Below, piece after piece: positions 1 through 7,466 of a stretch of 64,000 nucleotides of DNA (position 1 is its first letter; every line of letters starts with the position of its first letter). Below the pieces are notes generated by a model, which saw nothing but the letters and a program-made list of their open reading frames with translations, was not told where the DNA came from and ran no database searches. Origin of the DNA: Kribbella solani (GTDB lineage: Bacteria > Actinomycetota > Actinomycetes > Propionibacteriales > Kribbellaceae); the NCBI RefSeq assembly GCF_014205295.1, contig NZ_JACHNF010000001.1:1612001-1676000 (forward strand). Reading direction: 5' to 3'. A program made the translations under genes and the position numbers.

Positions 1-923
1 TCGGCGCGCTGACCGCGTTCCTGAGCTACCTGATCCAGATCCTGTTCTCGGTGATGATGGGCGTGTTCGTGATGATCATGGTGCCACGCGCCGCGGTCTG
101 CGCGGACCGGATCGCCGAGGTGCTCGACACCGACTCGTCGGTACGCCCGCCGGCCACCCCGATCAGCAGCTTCACCGGTCGCGGCGAGCTGGTCTTCGAG
201 AACGCCTCCTTCAAGTACCCGGGCGCGGCCGAACCGGTGCTGCGCGACATCAGTTTCGCCGCCTCGCCGGGGCAGACGACCGCGATCATCGGAAGTACCG
301 GCGCGGGCAAGACGACATTGCTGTCCCTCGTACCCCGATTGTTCGACGCGACCGAGGGCCGGGTGCTGGTGGACGGCGTCGACGTACGCGACATCGAACC
401 CGAGGCGCTCTGGGAGCGGATCGGCCTGGTGCCGCAGCGCCCGTACCTGTTCTCCGGGACGGTCGCCAGCAACCTGCGGTACGGGAACCCGGACGCGACC
501 GACGACGAACTGTGGGAAGCGCTGGAGATCGCGCAGGGGCGTGACTTCGTCGAGGCGATGCCGGACGGACTGGAATCGCCGATCGCGCAAGGCGGCACGA
601 ACGTCTCCGGCGGTCAGCGGCAGCGGCTCGCGATCGCGCGGGCGCTGGTCCGCAAACCCGAGATCTATCTGTTCGACGACTCGTTCTCGGCGCTCGACCT
701 GGCCACCGACGCGCGGCTTCGCGCGGCGCTGCGGCCGGTCACCCGGGACGCCTGCATGGTCGTGGTCGCGCAACGCGTCTCGACCATCATCGACGCCGAC
801 CGGATCGTGGTGATCGAGGACGGTGCGATCGTCGGCACCGGTACGCACGAAGAACTGCTCGACACGTGCCCGACGTACCTCGAGATCGTCGAGTCCCAGC
901 GGTCCGCGGAGGAGGCGGCATGA
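1..923 (+). CDS. ABC exporter subunit A, C-terminal part (degenerate ATP site)
   Basis: This is the 3' part of an ABC exporter half-transporter; the reading frame is open from base 3 and the N-terminal membrane helices lie outside the window. What remains is the last membrane helix and a complete nucleotide-binding domain. Walker A reads GSTGAGKTT (about 291-317) and the signature is VSGGQRQRLAIARAL. The Walker B end reads DDSFSALD, so the usual catalytic glutamate is aspartate, and the switch-loop position reads AQRVSTI, glutamine replacing the usual histidine. Heterodimeric exporters such as TM287/288 and BmrCD have one catalytically weak site of this kind. The stop overlaps the next gene's ATG (ATGA), so the two are almost certainly co-translated partners. 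The substrate cannot be read; drugs, lipids or peptides are typical for the family. Confidence 0.9.
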   Translation, partial: GALTAFLSYLIQILFSVMMGVFVMIMVPRAAVCADRIAEVLDTDSSVRPPATPISSFTGRGELVFENASFKYPGAAEPVLRDISFAASPGQTTAIIGSTGAGKTTLLSLVPRLFDATEGRVLVDGVDVRDIEPEALWERIGLVPQRPYLFSGTVASNLRYGNPDATDDELWEALEIAQGRDFVEAMPDGLESPIAQGGTNVSGGQRQRLAIARALVRKPEIYLFDDSFSALDLATDARLRAALRPVTRDACMVVVAQRVSTIIDADRIVVIEDGAIVGTGTHEELLDTCPTYLEIVESQRSAEEAA

Positions 924-2953
924 GCGAGGAGAACGAGGCCGCTCCGGAGGGCAACGAGACGGTGAAGGCCACCGAGCGGCCGACCACGGGCCGGGCATTC
1001 GGGCCTCCGGGCGGTATCCCGGGCGACAAGTCCATGAACTTCCTGCCGTCCGCGAAGCGGCTGCTCGGCCGGCTGCGGCCGCACCGGTTGCAGGTGTCCG
1101 GCGTCGTCCTGCTGGCGATCTTCAGCGTCGGGCTCTCGGTGCTCGGCCCGAAGATCCTCGGCCGGGCCACGGACATCATCTTCGCCGGCGCGATCGGCAA
1201 GAAACTGCCGCACGGAGTGAGCAAGGAGCAGGTGATCGAGCAGACCCGGGCCGCCGGCAACGGCCGGCTCGCCGACCTGCTGCAGGGAATCGACCTGATC
1301 CCGGGCGTCGGCATCGATTTCGATGCCCTGCGCAACGTTCTGCTGCTGGTCCTCGGGCTGTACGCGGGCGCGTTCTTCCTGTCCTGGGCCCAGGGCTACA
1401 TCCTGAACGGCGTGGTCCAGCGGACCATCCTCAGCTTGCGTTCGGACGTCGAGGACAAGCTGAACCGGCTGCCGTTGAGCTACTTCGACGGCGCGCCGCG
1501 CGGCGAGCTGCTCAGCCGGGTGACGAACGACATCGACAACATCTCGACCAGCCTGCAGCAGACCCTGAGCCAGCTGCTCACCTCGCTGCTGACGGTGATC
1601 GGCGTCCTGACGATGATGTTCGTCGTCTCGCCGACGCTGGCGCTGATCGCGCTGATCTCGATCCCGATCTCGATGGTGCTGACCGCGGTGATCGCGAAGC
1701 GGTCGCAGACCCGGTTCGTCGCGCAGTGGCGGCACACCGGCGCGCTGAACGGGCAGATCGAGGAAGCGTTCACCGGTCACGAGCTGGTCAAGGTCTTCGG
1801 CCGGCAGAAGGAGATCGAGGCGAACTTCGCGAAGAAGAACGACGAGCTGTACCAGGCGGCGTTCGGCGCGCAGTTCATCTCCGGCCTGATCATGCCGGTG
1901 ATGATGTTCGTCGGGAACCTGAACTACGTGGTGATCGCGGTCATCGGTGGTTTGCGGGTCGCGTCCGGCACGATGTCGCTCGGTGATGTCCAGGCCTTCA
2001 TCCAGTACTCGCGCCAGTTCACCCAGCCGCTGACCCAGGTCGCCTCGATGGCGAACCTGTTGCAGTCGGGTGTCGCATCGGCCGAGCGGGTGTTCGAGGT
2101 ACTGGACGCCGAGGAGCAGGTGCCGGAGGACGAGACGCCGGAGCAGGTCACCGACGCGCGTGGACGGGTCGAGTTCGAGCACGTCTCGTTCTCGTACGAC
2201 CCGGCGAAGCCGCTGATCTCCGACCTGAGCCTGGTCGCCGAGCCCGGCCAGACGGTCGCGATCGTCGGCCCGACCGGCGCCGGCAAGACCACGCTGGTGA
2301 ACCTGATCATGCGCTTCTACGAGCTGAACGGCGGCAAGATCACGCTCGACGGCGTCGACATCACCGAGCTGACCCGGCACGACCTGCGGTCCCGGATCGG
2401 CATGGTGCTGCAGGACACCTGGCTGTTCGGCGGCACGATCCGCGACAACCTCCGGTACGGCAATCTCGACGCCACCGAGGAGGACATGCTCGCGGCGGCC
2501 AAGGCGACGTACGTGGACCGCTTCGTGCACAGCCTGCCTGATGGTTACGACACGGTCATCGACGAGGAAGGCAGTAACGTCAGCGCCGGTGAGAAGCAGC
2601 TGCTCACCATCGCCCGCGCGTTCCTCGCCGACCCACAGTTGCTGATCCTGGACGAGGCGACGAGCTCGGTCGACACCCGTACGGAGGTCCTGGTTCAACG
2701 CGCCATGGCTGCCCTGCGCTCCGACCGCACCAGCTTCGTCATCGCCCACCGGCTCTCCACCATACGCGACGCCGACCTGATCTTGGTAATGGAGAACGGC
2801 GCCATCGTCGAGCAGGGCAACCACCAGCAACTGCTGACCCTGAACGGCGCCTACGCCCGCCTGTACAACGCCCAGTTCACCGGCGCGGTAACCGATATCG
2901 ACGAGGAGGCCGCCGCCCTCGCAACCCCAGCCGGCGCCCCACCCGCCAGCTGA
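920..2953 (+). CDS. ABC exporter subunit B (full-length half-transporter)
   Basis: A 677-residue membrane-ATPase fusion starting at the ATG that overlaps the upstream stop. About 60 hydrophilic residues precede six predicted membrane helices (roughly residues 65-370), followed by the ATPase domain. Walker A is GPTGAGKTT, Walker B is LLILDEATSSVD with the catalytic glutamate present, and the H-loop is IAHRLSTI. The signature is altered to NVSAGEKQLLTIARA instead of LSGGQ. In a heterodimer this altered signature faces the degenerate Walker site of subunit A, leaving one consensus and one non-consensus site, which matches the asymmetric exporter class. It acts in the cytoplasmic membrane. Extra residues around 95-135, before membrane helix 2, look like an extracellular loop. 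A terminator hairpin follows 15 bases after the stop. Confidence 0.92.
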   Translation: MSEENEAAPEGNETVKATERPTTGRAFGPPGGIPGDKSMNFLPSAKRLLGRLRPHRLQVSGVVLLAIFSVGLSVLGPKILGRATDIIFAGAIGKKLPHGVSKEQVIEQTRAAGNGRLADLLQGIDLIPGVGIDFDALRNVLLLVLGLYAGAFFLSWAQGYILNGVVQRTILSLRSDVEDKLNRLPLSYFDGAPRGELLSRVTNDIDNISTSLQQTLSQLLTSLLTVIGVLTMMFVVSPTLALIALISIPISMVLTAVIAKRSQTRFVAQWRHTGALNGQIEEAFTGHELVKVFGRQKEIEANFAKKNDELYQAAFGAQFISGLIMPVMMFVGNLNYVVIAVIGGLRVASGTMSLGDVQAFIQYSRQFTQPLTQVASMANLLQSGVASAERVFEVLDAEEQVPEDETPEQVTDARGRVEFEHVSFSYDPAKPLISDLSLVAEPGQTVAIVGPTGAGKTTLVNLIMRFYELNGGKITLDGVDITELTRHDLRSRIGMVLQDTWLFGGTIRDNLRYGNLDATEEDMLAAAKATYVDRFVHSLPDGYDTVIDEEGSNVSAGEKQLLTIARAFLADPQLLILDEATSSVDTRTEVLVQRAMAALRSDRTSFVIAHRLSTIRDADLILVMENGAIVEQGNHQQLLTLNGAYARLYNAQFTGAVTDIDEEAAALATPAGAPPAS

Positions 2954-2967
2954 CCCAACCCACCACG

Positions 2968-2995
2968 ACGGGGACGCCCAACCGGGCGTCCCCGT
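2968..2995. terminator. Bidirectional intrinsic terminator
   Basis: A perfect 12-bp inverted repeat (ACGGGGACGCCC / GGGCGTCCCCGT) with a 4-base AACC loop lies between the stops of the convergent ABC exporter and CGNR genes. The U-tract is short on the plus strand (TCCCTATT), as is common in actinomycetes. It could serve both genes. Confidence 0.75.
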
Positions 2996-2998
2996 TCC

Positions 2999-3601
2999 CT
3001 ATTGCGGCGATTGTGAGGTGCGCCGGGCGTAGGAGCGGGCGGCTCGGGCTCGGTTCCCGCAGCGGGTGGAGCACCAGTGGGCGCGACCGTGGCGTAGTAG
3101 GTAGCGGTTGCAGGGGGTGGCGGTGCAGGGGGTGAGCAGGTCGGCTTCGGGGGCGGTGAGGAGGTCGGCGGCGTTCGCGGCGAGGGTGGCCAGGGCGTGG
3201 TCGAGGATCGCGTTGGTCGGGCAGGGCGTGGCGCGGTAGGGGCCGGTCTTGTCGTCCCAGCGCAGCAGCGCGGTGGTGGGGACGAGGGTTAGCGCGTCAT
3301 TGACGGCGTTGACCGCGGCAGGCAGCGCGGGTACGTCGGTGGCGCGCGCGGTGAAGAGTGAGCGGATGTGTTCGCGGAGCGCGCGGAGCTGGGTCGCGCA
3401 CAGTTCCTGGACGTCGGCGTCCTCAGGCGCGAGCGCGTGCGCGCTGAGCCAGGCGTTGACGGACGCGGGGCTGCCGAGCAGATCGACGTACTGGCCACCC
3501 GGCAGGGCGATCACGGAGTTCGCGAAGTCGAGCGCGACGTACGAGTCCGCGCCCGGCGCGGGCGGCAACGGTGCAGCGAGCTGATCCGGCATGCTTCTCA
3601 T
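2999..3601 (-). CDS. CGNR zinc-finger (ABATE-type) protein, probable regulator
   Basis: A protein of about 200 residues with an N-terminal stretch resembling the ABATE domain (YVALDFANS..., residues about 20-150). A C-terminal CGNR zinc finger follows, in which CNRYLL..HWCSTRCGNRARAARSYARR supplies the metal-binding cysteines and the CGNR signature. Family members are thought to be stress-responsive or transcription-associated proteins; none is well characterised. Two starts are possible, ATG at 3601 (MRSMPDQ) or ATG at 3592; neither has a strong ribosome-binding site. It is divergent from an MFS exporter and the 81-90 bases between them contain a palindromic operator-like element, so it may regulate that exporter and itself. 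Confidence 0.85.
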   Translation of the reverse strand: MRSMPDQLAAPLPPAPGADSYVALDFANSVIALPGGQYVDLLGSPASVNAWLSAHALAPEDADVQELCATQLRALREHIRSLFTARATDVPALPAAVNAVNDALTLVPTTALLRWDDKTGPYRATPCPTNAILDHALATLAANAADLLTAPEADLLTPCTATPCNRYLLRHGRAHWCSTRCGNRARAARSYARRTSQSPQ

Positions 3602-3641
3602 GGTACGGGTTGCGGATATCCGTGAGAGAGGCCTACCGTGT

Positions 3642-3671
3642 CTCACGGTTGATAGGCAATCTATCCGTGAG
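3642..3671. promoter_or_regulatory. Nested palindrome, candidate operator of the CGNR/MFS pair
   Basis: CTCACGG (3642-3648) is inverted as CCGTGAG (3665-3671), enclosing a second inverted repeat GATAG-GCAAT-CTATC (3651-3665). A third copy, CCGTGAGA, lies at 3620-3627 and forms an 8-bp inverted repeat with TCTCACGG at 3641-3648. The right arm runs into the GAGGTG ribosome-binding site of the MFS gene, so protein bound here would block both transcription and translation initiation. Which regulator binds is inference; the CGNR protein is the local candidate. Confidence 0.5.
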
Positions 3672-3682
3672 GTGCAAACCCT

Positions 3683-4849
3683 ATGAAGCTGACCGCGCTG
3701 CTGGTCTGCGTGTTCGGAGTGACGACCGGCGAGTTCGTGGTCGCCGGGATCCTGTCCGCGGTGGCCGGCGATCTCGGCGTGCCGATCCCGGCCGCCGGCC
3801 TGCTGGTGACCGCGTACGCGCTCGGCATGATCGTCGGCGGACCGTTGCTGACGGCAATCACCGCCGGGCGACGGCGAAAACCCCTCGTGCTCGCGCTGCT
3901 CACCGTCGCGGTGGCCGGCAACCTGCTGTCGGCCGCCGCGCCAACCTACGGCGTACTGTTCGCGGCCCGGATCGTCACCGCCTTCGTCACCGCGACGTTC
4001 TTCGCCAACGCGATAGTCATCGCCACCACCTCGGCGGCACCGGACCAGAAGGCGTCCACGGTCGCGAAAGTTGCCTTCGGCATGAACCTGGCGATGATCC
4101 TCGGCGCGCCGCTCGGTACCTGGATCGGCACCGCGTTCGGCTGGCGCACGACGTTCGCCGCCATCGCCGCCTGCTGCGCGATCGGCCTGGCCCTGGTCGC
4201 GCGGTACATCCCCAGCGATCAGCCTGGCGTACGCGCCAGTGCCCTCGGCGAGTTCACCGTCTTCCGGGACCGCCAACTGCTCCGCGCGATCACGATCACC
4301 GCGGTCGCGAACGTCGGCCTGCTGATGGTCTTCACGTACCTTGCGCCACTGCTGACCGGACCGGGCGAGTTCTCCGCGGCCGCCGTCGCGCCGATGCTAC
4401 TCGTCTACGGCGTCGGCGCGACGATCGGCAATCTCGCCGGCGGTCGCCTGGCCGACCGGGCGCTGCGAGCGTCCCAGCTCGGTGCGCTGACGTTGCTCGC
4501 CGTGCTCCTGGTCGCCCTCTGGATGAGCCCAGGCCGGGTCCTCACCGGTCTACTTGTGTTCGCCGTCGGCGCGGTGGGCTTCTCGGTGATCCCGGGCATG
4601 CAGGCCCGCGTACTGACAACCGCGGCCGCCGCGCCTACCTTGGCGATCGCCGTGAACGCGTCGGCGTACCAGCTCGCTGCCGCGTTCGCGGGCTGGATCG
4701 GCGGCCGGGTCGCCACCGGATCCGGCGTGTCCGCGATCTACCTGGTCGCCGCGGCCACCACGATCGCCGGCGCCGTCCTCACCGCCGCAGGCGGCGGACC
4801 GCGAGCTCGGCCAGCAGCGCCGACGCGTCCGGCAGCACCGAGTCGTTGA
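3683..4849 (+). CDS. MFS exporter (DHA1 drug:H+ antiporter type)
   Basis: A 388-residue protein with about 12 hydrophobic segments. The N-terminal TTGEFVVAGIL stretch and the loop MIVGGPLLTAITAGRRRKPLVLALL (motif A-like region) are typical of the DHA1 family that includes Cmx/Cml chloramphenicol and AraJ-like exporters. It starts at ATG 3683, 8 bases after GAGGTG. The last 23 codons overlap the 3' end of the convergent M20 gene by 71 bases; the alanine/arginine/proline-rich tail read there is probably not conserved. Divergent partner of the CGNR protein. The substrate is unknown; export of a small toxic compound is the usual role. Confidence 0.88.
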   Translation: MKLTALLVCVFGVTTGEFVVAGILSAVAGDLGVPIPAAGLLVTAYALGMIVGGPLLTAITAGRRRKPLVLALLTVAVAGNLLSAAAPTYGVLFAARIVTAFVTATFFANAIVIATTSAAPDQKASTVAKVAFGMNLAMILGAPLGTWIGTAFGWRTTFAAIAACCAIGLALVARYIPSDQPGVRASALGEFTVFRDRQLLRAITITAVANVGLLMVFTYLAPLLTGPGEFSAAAVAPMLLVYGVGATIGNLAGGRLADRALRASQLGALTLLAVLLVALWMSPGRVLTGLLVFAVGAVGFSVIPGMQARVLTTAAAAPTLAIAVNASAYQLAAAFAGWIGGRVATGSGVSAIYLVAAATTIAGAVLTAAGGGPRARPAAPTRPAAPSR

Positions 4850-5969
4850 AGTTGGCCAAGGGGGAGTGGTTGTCCGGTGCGGTCTCCGGGTCGGGGGAGG
4901 CGCAGGCACTCAGGTTGAGGTACACGCCCGGGACCTCGTTCAGTACGTACGACATGTCCTCGGCGCCACACCGCGGATTGGCACGTTCCTGGAACCGGTC
5001 GGCGCCGAACAGATCGACGATCGTGTCCCGGGCGAACGCGTACTCGTCCGGGTTGTTGACCGTGACCGGATAACCGATCTGGTACTCGACCTCGACAGCC
5101 AGGCCATGCGCCGCCGCCATCGACTCGACCAGCTGGACGGACGTCCGCGCCACCTTGGCGCGGGTCGCCTCGGAGAACGTCCGCACGGTCGCGTCGAAGA
5201 ACGCGTCGTCCGGGATGATGTTCTCCTTGGTCCCGCCCGCGATCCGCCCGACCGTCAGCACCACCGGATCGAACACGTCGAACTGCCGGGTGATCATCGT
5301 CTGCAACGCGATCACCATTTCGCACGCCACCGGGATCGGGTCCTTGCCGCGGAACGGCGTCGATCCGTGCGTACCTTCGCCGACGACGCGTACGTGCAGC
5401 TGATCCGCCGCGGCCATGAACGAACCGGGCCGGCTGCTCCACATCCCCAGCGGCTGCGACGACGATCCGACATGCAGCCCGTACGCCGCGTCGGCCCGGC
5501 GGCCGGCCGCGTCGAGTACGCCCTCGCGGATCATGATCGGCGCGCCGCCGCTGGTCTCCTCACCGGGCTGGAACATGAAGACCACGTCGCCCGGCAGCTC
5601 GTCCCGCAGCGCGCACAGCACCTTCGCCGCGCCGACCAGGCCGGCGACGTGCAGGTCGTGGCCGCAGGCATGCATCATCCCCGGATGCTGGGACGCGAAC
5701 GGAACGTCGGTCCGCTCGGTCACCGGCAGCGCGTCCATGTCGCCACGCAACAGCACGACCGGACCGGGACCACCGCCACCGCGCAGCACCGCGGTCACCG
5801 AGGACAGCTCCTTGCCGAGCGTGATCTCCAACGGCAATCCGGCCAGCGCGTCGAGGATCAGCTGCTGCGACTTGGGCAGATCGAGGTCGTACTCGGGCAC
5901 CTGATGCAGCGCCCGGCGAAGCGTCACGATCTCCGACCGGAACTGCTCGGCCAGCTCTCGCGTGCTCAT
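4779..5969 (-). CDS. M20D-family amidohydrolase/carboxypeptidase
   Basis: A 396-residue cytoplasmic zinc hydrolase of the peptidase M20D group (N-acyl amino acid hydrolases such as hippuricase-type and IAA-amino acid hydrolases). Visible motifs are LLRGDMDALPV, the metal-binding HACGHDLH, FQPGEETSGGA with the general-base glutamate, the dimerisation-domain segment GGTKENIIPDDAFFDATVR, and NPRCGAEDMSYV near the C-terminus. The cysteine of HACGHD is characteristic of subfamily D. The ATG at 5969 overlaps the stop of the exonuclease gene (ATGA), so it is the second gene of a two-gene operon. Cleaving N-acyl or N-acetyl amino acids is likely; the exact substrate is not visible. Confidence 0.88.
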   Translation of the reverse strand: MSTRELAEQFRSEIVTLRRALHQVPEYDLDLPKSQQLILDALAGLPLEITLGKELSSVTAVLRGGGGPGPVVLLRGDMDALPVTERTDVPFASQHPGMMHACGHDLHVAGLVGAAKVLCALRDELPGDVVFMFQPGEETSGGAPIMIREGVLDAAGRRADAAYGLHVGSSSQPLGMWSSRPGSFMAAADQLHVRVVGEGTHGSTPFRGKDPIPVACEMVIALQTMITRQFDVFDPVVLTVGRIAGGTKENIIPDDAFFDATVRTFSEATRAKVARTSVQLVESMAAAHGLAVEVEYQIGYPVTVNNPDEYAFARDTIVDLFGADRFQERANPRCGAEDMSYVLNEVPGVYLNLSACASPDPETAPDNHSPLANFNDSVLPDASALLAELAVRRLRR

Positions 5970-6910
5970 GCTTTCGGTCCCAGGTCGAGCGCGGACATGA
6001 CGCGTTGCGCGCTGCTGCCGAGCTCGAGCAGCTCGACCAGGTCCAGCCACTTCTCGGGATCCTTCACCGCGGCCGGGATCCTCGCGTCGTACGTACCCAC
6101 CGGGGCGTCCTTCGCGACCGCGACCACCTTCGGCGCGACGTCGAGGTACTCGCTCGCGGCCAGGATCTTCTTCTTCACCCCGGGCGCCATCGGCGTACCC
6201 GGGTCGGCCGCCGCGGCGCGGATCGCGTCCAGATCACCGTACGCGGTGACGAGCGCGGCGGCCGTCTTCTCGCCGACGCCCTTCACCCCGGGCAGCCCGT
6301 CGGACGCGTCGCCGCGGAGGGTGGCGAAGTCCGCGTACCGGTTGGCGGGGATCTCGTACTTCGCGAGCAGCGCCTGCTCGTCGTACACCTCCGCGCGGCC
6401 GACGCCCCGCGCGGCCGTGTACACGATCCGGATGCCGCGGCTGTCGTCGATCAGCTGGAACAGGTCGCGGTCGCCGGTGACGACGTCGACCGGCATCGTC
6501 GCCTGGTGCGAGAGCGTGCCGATCACGTCGTCGGCCTCGTGGTCCGCGGCGCCGACGATGGCGATCCCGAGCGCGTCCAGGCAGGCGCGAATGTACGGCA
6601 CCTGCACCTCCAGGCGGTCCGGCACGTCCTCGACCTGCTCGCCCTTGGCTGACACGAACTCGACCCGCTGCGCCTTGTACGACGGGATCAGCGCGACCCG
6701 CCAGGACGGCCGCCAGTTGTCGTCCCAGCACGCGACCAGATGGGTCGGGCGGTGGTTCTCGGCCAGCCGCGCGATGAAGTCGAGCAGCCCGCGGATCGCG
6801 TTCGTCGGCGTACCGTCGGCGGCCTTCATCGTGTCCGGTACGCCGAAGAACGCGCGGAAGTAGAGCGATGCCGTGTCGAGCAGCATCAGCCGTTCGGGTC
6901 TGTCAGCCAT
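5966..6910 (-). CDS. Stand-alone 5'-3' exonuclease (FEN-like)
   Basis: A 314-residue homologue of the 5'-3' exonuclease domain of DNA polymerase I, encoded without a polymerase domain. Metal-binding acidic clusters are visible in MLLDTASLYFRAF, ADHEADDVIGTL and VTGDRDLFQL, and the helix-hairpin-helix segment reads LPGVKGVGEKTAAAL. Actinomycetes commonly carry such a separate exonuclease in addition to PolA, where it is thought to act on 5' flaps or RNA primers. ATG at 6910; first gene of a two-gene operon with the M20 hydrolase, with no evident functional link. Divergent from the Lrp-type regulator. Confidence 0.9.
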   Translation of the reverse strand: MADRPERLMLLDTASLYFRAFFGVPDTMKAADGTPTNAIRGLLDFIARLAENHRPTHLVACWDDNWRPSWRVALIPSYKAQRVEFVSAKGEQVEDVPDRLEVQVPYIRACLDALGIAIVGAADHEADDVIGTLSHQATMPVDVVTGDRDLFQLIDDSRGIRIVYTAARGVGRAEVYDEQALLAKYEIPANRYADFATLRGDASDGLPGVKGVGEKTAAALVTAYGDLDAIRAAAADPGTPMAPGVKKKILAASEYLDVAPKVVAVAKDAPVGTYDARIPAAVKDPEKWLDLVELLELGSSAQRVMSALDLGPKA

Positions 6911-7009
6911 GCCCAGATGCTTTCACAGCCCGCCGACAGGACCCAGGCAGGACCCGGCCAGGATCCGGCCGGTCCGCGAGATCACGCTGCGGTGGGGTGG
7001 TTGCTCAAG

Positions 7010-7015
7010 TAATGT
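7010..7015 (+). promoter_or_regulatory. -10 element for a leaderless lrp transcript
   Basis: TAATGT ends 7 bases before the ATG at 7023 and there is no convincing ribosome-binding site beyond the G-run TTGGGG. This places the expected transcription start at or next to the start codon. No clear -35 box is seen. Confidence 0.4.
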
Positions 7016-7022
7016 CTTGGGG

Positions 7023-7463
7023 ATGGAGGACCTGGACCGAAAGATCGTCGGGCTGCTCACGACCGACGGCAGGATGAGCTTCACCGATCTGGGCAAGGCG
7101 ACCGGCCTGTCCACCTCGGCCGTGCACCAGCGGGTGAAGCGCCTGGAGCAGCGCGGCATCATCCAGGGGTACGCCGCGACCGTCGACCACACCGCGCTGG
7201 ATCTGCCGCTGACCGCGCTGATCTCGATCCGCCCGATCGACCCGTCTCAGCCTGACGACTCACCGGAACGCCTCCGCGAGGTTCCCGAGATCGAGTCCTG
7301 CTACTCGGTGGCGGGCGACTCCAGCTACGTCCTGGTCGTCCGGGTGGCAACGCCCGCTGCCCTGGAGAACCTCCTGGCCGTGATCCGCGCCCGAGCCAAC
7401 GTCTCGACCACCACGACCATCGTCCTCAGCACCCCGTACGAACGCCGACCACCGGCGCTGTGA
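7023..7463 (+). CDS. Lrp/AsnC-family transcriptional regulator
   Basis: A 146-residue regulator. Residues 1-60 form the N-terminal helix-turn-helix (MEDLDRKIVGLL..., GLSTSAVHQRVKRLEQRG) and residues about 65-140 the RAM/AsnC ligand-binding domain (ALISIRPID..., ESCYSVAGDSSYVLVVRV). Such proteins sense amino acids. Its 3' end lies 3 bases from the convergent end of kamA and it sits beside the lysine degradation genes, so lysine or a lysine catabolite is the obvious candidate ligand; this is inference. The ATG at 7023 was chosen because the helix-turn-helix begins immediately after it. Confidence 0.9.
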   Translation: MEDLDRKIVGLLTTDGRMSFTDLGKATGLSTSAVHQRVKRLEQRGIIQGYAATVDHTALDLPLTALISIRPIDPSQPDDSPERLREVPEIESCYSVAGDSSYVLVVRVATPAALENLLAVIRARANVSTTTTIVLSTPYERRPPAL

Positions 7464-7466
7464 CCG

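Noticed and set aside
665..2830. Very long antisense open frame (721 codons) opposite the ABC exporter
   Set aside because: Arg/Asp/Gln/Val-rich translation typical of the complementary strand of high-GC genes; it has no domain signature and the other strand encodes clear ABC motifs. The same reasoning removes the other long shadow frames, for example 21751-23358 and 53607-55799.
3571..5073. 500-codon plus-strand frame overlapping the MFS gene
   Set aside because: Arginine-rich shadow frame of the MFS gene, which itself has clear membrane helices and a correct ribosome-binding site.
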